DNA from: Armigeres subalbatus
Taxonomy: Eukaryota; Arthropoda; Insecta; Diptera; Culicidae
Length of the DNA stretch: 64,000 nucleotides
Assembly: GCF_024139115.2 (NCBI RefSeq)
Contig: NC_085140.1
Location: forward strand, 433,627,240-433,691,239
Direction: 5' to 3'
Part shown: positions 58,011 through 64,000 of the stretch, piece after piece
How the letters are laid out: every line of letters starts with the position of its first letter
Position numbering within the stretch: position 1 is the first letter of the stretch
Position numbers and translations under genes: made by a program
Notes under the pieces: model-generated
The model's database searches: none
The model's input: the letters and a program-made list of their open reading frames with translations, nothing else
What the model was told of the DNA's origin: nothing

Positions 58011-59290
58011 TGAGTCGAATGTAGTTAAACCTGCAGTCACACTACTTAGGTTACACTTTACTCAGATGCCTGAATGCAGATCTCCGTTACCTTTCTCCAA
58101 AACAATAAAATGGCTCATACCTTGCAATCATCATTTTCTGTAACGTTGCCGAGTATTGCGCACAGGACTTTACTCTTAATAATACCGAGCACGAGAAAGT
58201 ATGCCTCCAACAATATCCATGCTTCATTGTTGTATAAAGGGATTGGTAACATCAACAATTTATGTGGAGCCAATTTCATTTTTTTTTCGTCATCAATTCG
58301 CAATCAAAGTTAACAGAATTCCAAAATAAGAGCTAATATTTACATCATTTTGAATTTTATTTTTGAATTTTAGTTTGTTCCATTTAGAATACACTTCATT
58401 TTAAAGGATTGAAACGAATGGAGTTGCTGATTTGAATGCCATTTCGCCACAGTTCTGAAAAACTTGAATCTTCAAAAGTGCGGAATGTTCTACCGTTCAT
58501 GCAAATATAACGAGTCCGTTCCTATATTATTATATGTGAAACAGATTTGGCTAAATACGCGCAAAGATTAAACATAATATCTTTGACGTTCATTCCTGGT
58601 ATAAATGCTTGATCGAGGAAGTGTAAATTCATTGCATATTTACATAGTAGCACAATGAAAACCGATTTAGTTAAAAGATCCCAAATAAAAAAAATCATTT
58701 ATTAAGCTTGTTTTTCAAAAGCAGTAAGTTTGAAATGACGCAAGATGCGAGCTATTCGAAATTTGTTTACTTGCCTGAGGAAACCAGGTTCCCAGGAACA
58801 TTTCCGAACGTGGCCAATGTGTCCAAAATTTTTCAAAAATTTATCTGTTGAGCTTGTCTTTCTTCTGATGTTTGATATGCGCAAGATTGAAAAGTGTCCT
58901 CTACCCTAGGAAACCAGGTTCCCGGATCCAATTTTATCAAAACTGACTTCTGATACTGGTCAATAATCAATGGTTTTAAAATAAATTGTCCGTTTTTGAT
59001 CGGGCTTGACCCAGGCCCCCCTTAATAAATCCGACGGGATTGACACCATGGTCAAAACATGGTCATGAACCAAAAAGTAGACATGATGACGCTTCTTCAC
59101 TAAAAATATGAAAATGTAAAAGTGGCCACGATTTCATATGAGACGTAAGAAACACTTAAAAGTTGTTTTTTTTACTAATATGCAATAATACCACGTTACG
59201 TTTCTACTTGGTTGTGTTTGAGTACTGAAAAGTCTAATAACTATATCATCATCTGACCAGAGATGATGCACTCCTGTCGCCCAACCATGC
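58011..59290. other. AT-rich DNA, nothing certain
   Basis: AGGAAACCAGGTTCCC occurs twice (about 58,778 and 58,909), suggesting a ~130-bp tandem duplication of a degraded repeat. No gene. Confidence 0.4.
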
Positions 59291-59829
59291 ACACATACTG
59301 CAGAGCTACTTGCTATTGCTGCTGCTTAGCGCAATGAACGATGGGGTGATGCCTCCTGCCCCAACTGGATGGCCTCGCGTAAACGAACACACGATCGATA
59401 ACATGCAATTACACTCGCTCTTTGGCGCGCTCTTCTCAGTCACACTCTCGGCCACTCCGCCGCCGTGCCGGGGGGATCTACCCTGCCTGCCTGGGCTCGG
59501 TGTCGGTGTCGAATCTCCTCTGAAACATGGCGCAGCACTCAGAACAGTGTGCCAATGTGTGTTAGAAATATTGGTGATCCCACTTGGTACAACCCCGCGA
59601 TGGACGACGCGGACGCCAGACAGGCGGTTCAGCGCGAGACGAGTTTGATCCGCAAATTTATGCACGCCATCACAAACGCGCAGCAATTCAACAAGGGATG
59701 AAACCGAGCGGCCGGGGCGTGGCGGTCGGCGGTGGACCAGCAGAGTGACAAACGAGAGCAAAACTCGTCCGGCCGCTATCCGGGGGTGCGCGCGCGGTCG
59801 ATCGAAAGGAGACTCCACCGCGATCGTCG

Positions 59830-59880
59830 ACGGCCTCAGTTCAGCAACATAGCTAAGGCTAGTTCAGTCGAGCACTAACA
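59830..59880 (+). promoter_or_regulatory. Candidate TATA-less core promoter
   Basis: CCTCAGTTCAGCAACATAGC has an initiator match (TCAGTT), and AGTCG, resembling a downstream promoter element, starts 28 bases beyond the A, one base off standard spacing. A second TTCAGTCGAGC follows. Weak evidence. Confidence 0.2.
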
Positions 59881-60460
59881 CATACAGGGAAAAAGTTTTT
59901 CATCTTCTCCTACCACACCCAAGAATGGAATGGATTGCGCGTTATAGATTTTTTTGCGCTATTACTGCAACTTCATGCAATGCCGTAGTCCGTGTCGTCC
60001 ATCAGTCGTTCGTTGGCGTAGCTGGGAATTATATCTGGGAGGGGTGAAGGATATTTATGTTAAAATGCAAATGAAGCACTAAGCAGAAAGCTATTGGAAA
60101 AATGTAGCTAGGTGTTATATTTAAGGCTACATTTGGTTTTCTTGGAGAAAACTGATTGATTTCCATTTCCCATTTTGTTAGAAGATCTTCCAAAACAGCT
60201 GAAGGAAGGTAACCCTTTTTCCTCTCACCGTGCAACGCCAGTGCAACCATCGGTGCTTGCATACACATCGTCAGGGGTGGCTCTAGATGAGGACTGCAAC
60301 GCGAAGGTCCATGCGAGTGGTTCGGTGGAACCCTCCCTAGGAGAAGACCCTCCGCGAGATACCGGTGAGGGTGGGCGGCCCCGGGGGGTGAAGGCTGTGT
60401 AGATAAACAAGAGGAGCACGAATGGAGCGCAAAAAAGGCGCATTTAATGCCTCTCCGCAT

Positions 60461-60488
60461 GGTCGTCGTCGTCGTCGTCGTTGTCGGT
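60461..60488. repeat. (GTC)n microsatellite
   Basis: About eight GTC units, followed by GTTGTCGG. Confidence 0.85.
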
Positions 60489-61130
60489 TGACTCTGCTAC
60501 TTAGTATACTGCGCGCTCGCCTTAGAGTAGAGTGAGTCTGGGCCTGGCCTGGTTAGGTCCAGGCCGAGGCGTTCATTTGCGATCACCTGGGCTTCCTTTA
60601 TGGGGTAGTAGTAGATGACTGTGTGACGAGCGGATTCCTCCATCCAACCCTCTGCCCCATTCGGGACCCACGAACCGATATCGTCACTTCACTTTCGCTG
60701 CTGCCGTCGCCGCCTGTATGAGGGGGTCTTTTTGCGCCGCACAGTTGTTTATTATTATTTATACCAGCGAGCCCTGATACTGGGGCAGATCTTTGATGGC
60801 GCGGACTTGGCTTTGTTGTGTGTGCGAGCGCGCGCTCTGGGAGTTCGAGTTGGGCGTGCGACTTGGCGAAAAGCCACAATCCGCAAAACCCGTGCCCGTG
60901 TATGTGACGAAATATTTTGATATGTTTTTGCTATCAATTTTGTGGCGTTCGTTTTTTATCATGCGGCTGGCTGATGGCCGTTTCGTTGGTTTCCTTCTGT
61001 TGCGTAAGATACGCTCCGAATGGGTACAGTCATCAGATTGCGGTTCTGTTAATGGCTGTGGGTTTCAATCGATAATTGTGAGTCGTTGGCTCACAAATGA
61101 GAAGATCATGCTGAAGATTGTGTCATTTTA

Positions 61131-61390
61131 AATCGTATAGAGTCATTTCAGAACGAGAAATAAAACATTGAATATTGCAATACAAGTATTGTTATATGAA
61201 ATAAGTACAGTTCCTGTGTTCCAGAATAAGTAGAATTCATTTTTCGAATGTTTTGCAGTTTAAAATCGAAACATATCGCAAGCAAACGAGAAGAATAAAA
61301 TCGTGCACAAGTTGAAAAGTAAGAAGAGAAATTAAATTGAAATTATTCCAAATTTGCCCAACGTCTATCCCGGAGCGACTTGCATGGGAA
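61131..61390. other. AT-rich DNA, nothing recognised
   Basis: No feature found. Confidence 0.4.
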
Positions 61391-61572
61391 TGTGGTGACA
61401 TGATATAGGGTCATTTGGCCAAATGCCGTTTGGCCGAATAGTTTATTGGCATTACATCCCCCACTGGGATATTGCAGCCTCGCTGTTCATTCAGCACTGC
61501 CTCAGTTATTAACCGCGAGGTTTCTAAGTCAAGTTACCATTTTTGCATTCTTATAACATGAGGCTAACACAA

Positions 61573-61824
61573 TAAGGCCGTTACAAATATTTAATTAACT
61601 ACTGGTCTCCGAAAGGTCAAGGGGGGGGGGGATAATAAAAAATAAATATTAAAATAAAAAAAAAATTAAAAAAAACTCCTCGGATTTGTTAAAGAATGTT
61701 TTGAAAATACTCAAAATTATCCGAATTTTATTTTGTTGCCCCCTGTAAATATTTTTTTTTTTGGCAAAAAAAATCCGAGGGGGGGGGGAGACAAAATGGA
61801 TTTTAAATATTTGTATCGGCCTAA
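61573..61824. repeat. MITE with TAA duplication (PIF/Harbinger-like)
   Basis: GGCCGTTACAAATATTTA and its complement (TAAATATTTGTATCGGCC) sit between TAA trinucleotides (61573-61575, about 61822-61824). The interior has G(11) and G(10) tracts and AAAAATTAAAAAAAACTCC. A 3-bp TAA target is characteristic of PIF/Harbinger elements. Inserted in the SINE. Confidence 0.7.
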
Positions 61825-61911
61825 TACTGTTATGCCCAAGTGGGAAGTCGAGACAATTTCCGAAAATTTCCTGGACCGGCACCGGAAATCGAACCCAGCA
61901 TGGTCTTGGTT

Positions 61912-62077
61912 TATGGGGCGATTCAAATATGACGTCAACTACTTTTTGAGATTTTTCAACCCCCCCCCCCCTCTCCCCCCTCTGTCACGCTTTTCCGTAT
62001 ACCTTGTACATGTACTGTCACAAAATATGTGTCCCCCTCCCCCCTCAAATCTTGGACATAATTGTTAAACGACCCTA
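61912..62077. repeat. MITE with TA duplication and poly(C) tracts
   Basis: Between TA at 61912-61913 and 62076-62077: left end TGGGGCGATTCAAATATGAC, right end in complement GGGTCGTTTAACAATTATGT, with imperfect pairing. The interior has C(12) and CCCTCCCCCC runs. Inserted in the SINE head region. Confidence 0.65.
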
Positions 62078-62449
62078 TAGCCGCGCATCTTTTTTTTTAT
62101 CTATTGCATTTATTTTACAGGCTCAGGCGTGTATAACACTTAACGGAGCCGAGATTCTTTATGATATTTACAATTGATATCATTATTATTTACAGTTAGT
62201 AAGAGGGAAGTGACATATACCAAGATACTCTAGGTGACTCAAGGTTAGATTGCGTAATGCGGACGGGGTTGGGATTTAGGTTTACGGTATTTCAGCTGCT
62301 CATCCGGGTATTTGACTTTTTGACTGCTGATGCCTAGCGTCGTGTTCGAGTTATCGTTCTTCAGGGAGCATCTTCCGGATGGCCAGTGCTTCATGGTACA
62401 CGGAACAATAAGACAGAGACAACACAAAAACTGATATAGCCGCGCATCT
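62076..62449 (-). mobile_element. 5'-truncated LINE or ORF1-family insertion with 15-bp TSD
   Basis: TATAGCCGCGCATCT at 62076-62090 and 62435-62449 brackets 344 bp with a T-tract at the left. On the minus strand the end reads GAGCCTGTAAAATAAATGCA then poly(A), and the GGCTC/GAGCC stem (62120-62124 with 62146-62150) matches that of the ORF1-only element at 13.3 kb. The rest is non-coding or the tail of a coding region without recognisable motif. Confidence 0.88.
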
Positions 62450-63006
62450 TACCGCTAGGCTAAGGATGGCCATCTTGTTTAAATACGTTTCCTTATTAAA
62501 TGTGTAAGTGAAAAGTGAGTAGTGAGTAGTTAGATGTAATAGGTAGGTGAGAAATGATAACTGAGATAGCGAGTAGGAAGCAATACGAAGCAAGAACATC
62601 TCTAGATAAGGAATGAATAAAGTAAAAGGAAGAAAGAAGAAACAAGAATCTAGGAAGAAGAAGGAAAAAGGAAAAGGGAAGAAGGAATAAGGAATAAGGA
62701 AGAAGAAAGAAGGAAGAAAGAAGAAGGAATTAGGAAGAAGGAAGAACGAAGATGGATGAAGGAATAAGGAAGAAGGAAGGGGGAAGAATGAAGTAGGAAC
62801 AAGGAAGGAAGAACAAAAAAACTAAGAAGAAGGAAGAAAGAAGAAGGAAGAAGTTCTCAGTTTTCAGTTTACTTTTCTTATTCCACTTTTCACTTCTCAC
62901 TTCTCATTACTCACTTCTTTACTACTTCACTACTAGTAATATAAGTCAGTTTTTTTAACTATTCGGCCAAACGACATTTGACCAAATGGCCTGACATCAG
63001 TGACAA

Positions 63007-64000
63007 TAATACTAGGGAAGAAAAATGCCAAATATTTCAACCTGCATATATTTTGTTTGGTTCTTCCGGCTTACTTTCCATCTTTTATACGATTTCATAT
63101 TCGTCATCATTATGTCAAAAATAGTTCCTTTTACATTTAGCATAGGTAGAATTGGTCACCGAAAAAAACCAACAAAACCAACATGTTTCTCGCGTTGATA
63201 AACTTATCTTAATAACTTATGCTCCGTCGAGGACCATGCGACCAAATCTAACCCTGGAGAGATGCTTCTGGAAATTCATGGAGATCCATCATCCGACAAT
63301 GTTCCATGTCTAAATGGTTCAGAAGACACCCAACCGATTCGACAGACAAAGCAAAGTGGCCAGAATTAACGCCAGAAAGCTTCACCAGGCTTCGCTGCTG
63401 AAGAGACAGTGAACATTGCCAGTTGTTCATTATCACACCACGATTAGCTAATCCTGGATAGACGAGGAATAAGTAGACAAATTTGGACGAATCTTCCAGA
63501 ATGTGTCCGGCTGCTAGCGGGTGTGCGCGGGCCTAAAAGTTCGGTATTTGTCGCAATTTGGCGAATTTGGCCCGGTAGCGGTGTTATTGTCCTCTTGCAT
63601 TTGTTTTTCCGAATGCTGCTTAGATTATATACACTTCGGAAAAACTATTCCTTGACTTCGCAGAATGTACCGTTTCTTTTTTCCAGGATTTTTAGTTCCC
63701 CAGGATACAATAAAATTTCTTAAAAGTTTTTCGGAATTCAACCAAAAAACAAGTCTGTATGTTCCCAAATTTTGTTTCAAGTTTCTCGAGAAATTCTTCT
63801 AAATTTCCAACGAAAATACTCCTTGTGTTCTTCGTGACTGTGTGATCAGTGTCAACTGGCAACCGCATTGTGCTTTGGGTGAGAATAAAAGTGTTTGGCA
63901 ATGACAATGCATCCTGTTTTGTCTAATGGTGTTTCCTGTGAAGTGCGAAATGTTCACTATATAAGCATTGAAATAAGTCTGGATAGATACGAGAAGCATT
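63007..64000. other. Unassigned DNA
   Basis: Short frames of 60-71 codons on both strands, no known domain, no element boundary. 63,240-63,450 is slightly less AT-rich. Confidence 0.4.

Larger units (their letters stand above)
59291..61130. other. GC-rich island, possible host promoter or 5' region
   Basis: Unique CpG-rich DNA with open frames on all strands and no domain. Contains an initiator-like CTCAGTTCAG near 59,836, a (GTC)n tract at 60,461-60,485 and unstructured flanks. The island is comparable with those at 20.6, 23.1 and 41.1 kb. Confidence 0.3.
61441..62475 (-). repeat. Feilai-like SINE split by three insertions
   Basis: Reverse-order SINE pieces: 3' end TTATTGGCATTACATCC to ATGAGGCTAACACAATAA; then TACTGTTATGCCCAAGTGGG to GAACCCAGCATGGTCTTGGT; then TAGCCGCGCATCTTACCGCT and AGGCTAAGGATGGCC at 62,437-62,466. 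Joined in order they give one near-complete SINE of the 6.8-kb type. The gaps are exactly filled by a TAA-flanked MITE, a TA-flanked MITE and a truncated LINE. Confidence 0.82.
61396..63006. repeat. GGCC foldback element, copy III, with nested insertions
   Basis: Left end TAGGGTCATTTGGCCAAATG and right end (in complement) TCAGGCCATTTGGTCAAATG match over about 37 bp with three changes. GTGACA flanks both ends (about 61,395-61,400 and 62,999-63,004). Inside the right arm are AAGTGAGTAGTGAGTAG, a GAAGAAGGAA purine tract (62,620-62,860) and CACTTCTCACTTCTCATTAC, the same order as copy II. The left half was pushed apart by a SINE (61,441-62,475). Confidence 0.75.

Overview
The window looks like mosquito nuclear DNA, most likely Aedes (inference). 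The grounds are a full-length Juan-type Jockey-clade retrotransposon, RTE- and R1-type LINE pieces, Feilai-like tRNA-derived SINEs, many foldback and MITE elements, and several GC-richer islands separated by AT-rich repeat-laden sequence. I found no host protein-coding gene I can defend. The long reading frames belong to retrotransposons or are by-products of simple repeats. There is no prokaryotic gene organisation, operon or CRISPR.

Layout. 1-13 kb: a GC-mixed start, then AT-rich DNA with foldbacks (4.5-5.7 kb, 6.0-6.2 kb), a Feilai-like SINE with target-site duplication (TSD) at 6.8-7.1 kb, a LINE tail with an RNase H domain (8.3-9.3 kb, minus), a second SINE family (10.6 kb) and a SINE with a tRNA-Val(AAC)-like head (12.1-12.6 kb). 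13.3-14.3 kb: a compact retroposon that carries an intact ORF1 (gag-like) reading frame and nothing else, with a 15-bp TSD. 14.4-18.9 kb: a complete but frameshifted Juan-type LINE on the minus strand with a 13-bp TSD. 19-25 kb: unique-looking DNA with GC-rich islands (20.6-22.4, 23.1-24.1 kb) that could be promoter or 5' exon territory, then MITEs. 25-35 kb: a SINE split by an 8-bp-TSD MITE, a GGCC foldback (28.6-29.3 kb), degenerate tandem repeats, an R1-type LINE tail and an RTE fragment. 35.4-37.4 kb: a 2-kb foldback enclosing a dimeric 53-bp tandem array. 37.9-38.6 kb: a 701-bp near-palindromic MITE. 38.6-45 kb: mostly unique sequence with one GC-rich island (41.1-43.0 kb).

45.2-49.2 kb is the most intricate stretch. 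A minus-strand RTE element is interrupted by a second GGCC foldback, itself filled with GAAGGAAG simple repeat and a CA-microsatellite element, and by a 973-bp inverted duplication whose arms each carry an RT active-site fragment plus a tRNA-like SINE. 54.2-55.9 kb is a 23-bp minisatellite in which each unit can form a hairpin. 61.4-63.0 kb is a third GGCC foldback containing a SINE hit by three further insertions of different classes.

The elements relate to each other through parasitism rather than through a pathway: SINEs and the ORF1-only element depend on LINE machinery, and shared 3' end signals (a GGCTC/GAGCC stem in two elements, a Juan-like tail in the tRNA-Val SINE) suggest which partner each one uses. 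Boundaries marked with TSDs are read directly from the sequence. Family names are recognised from protein motifs and architecture, not from any search.
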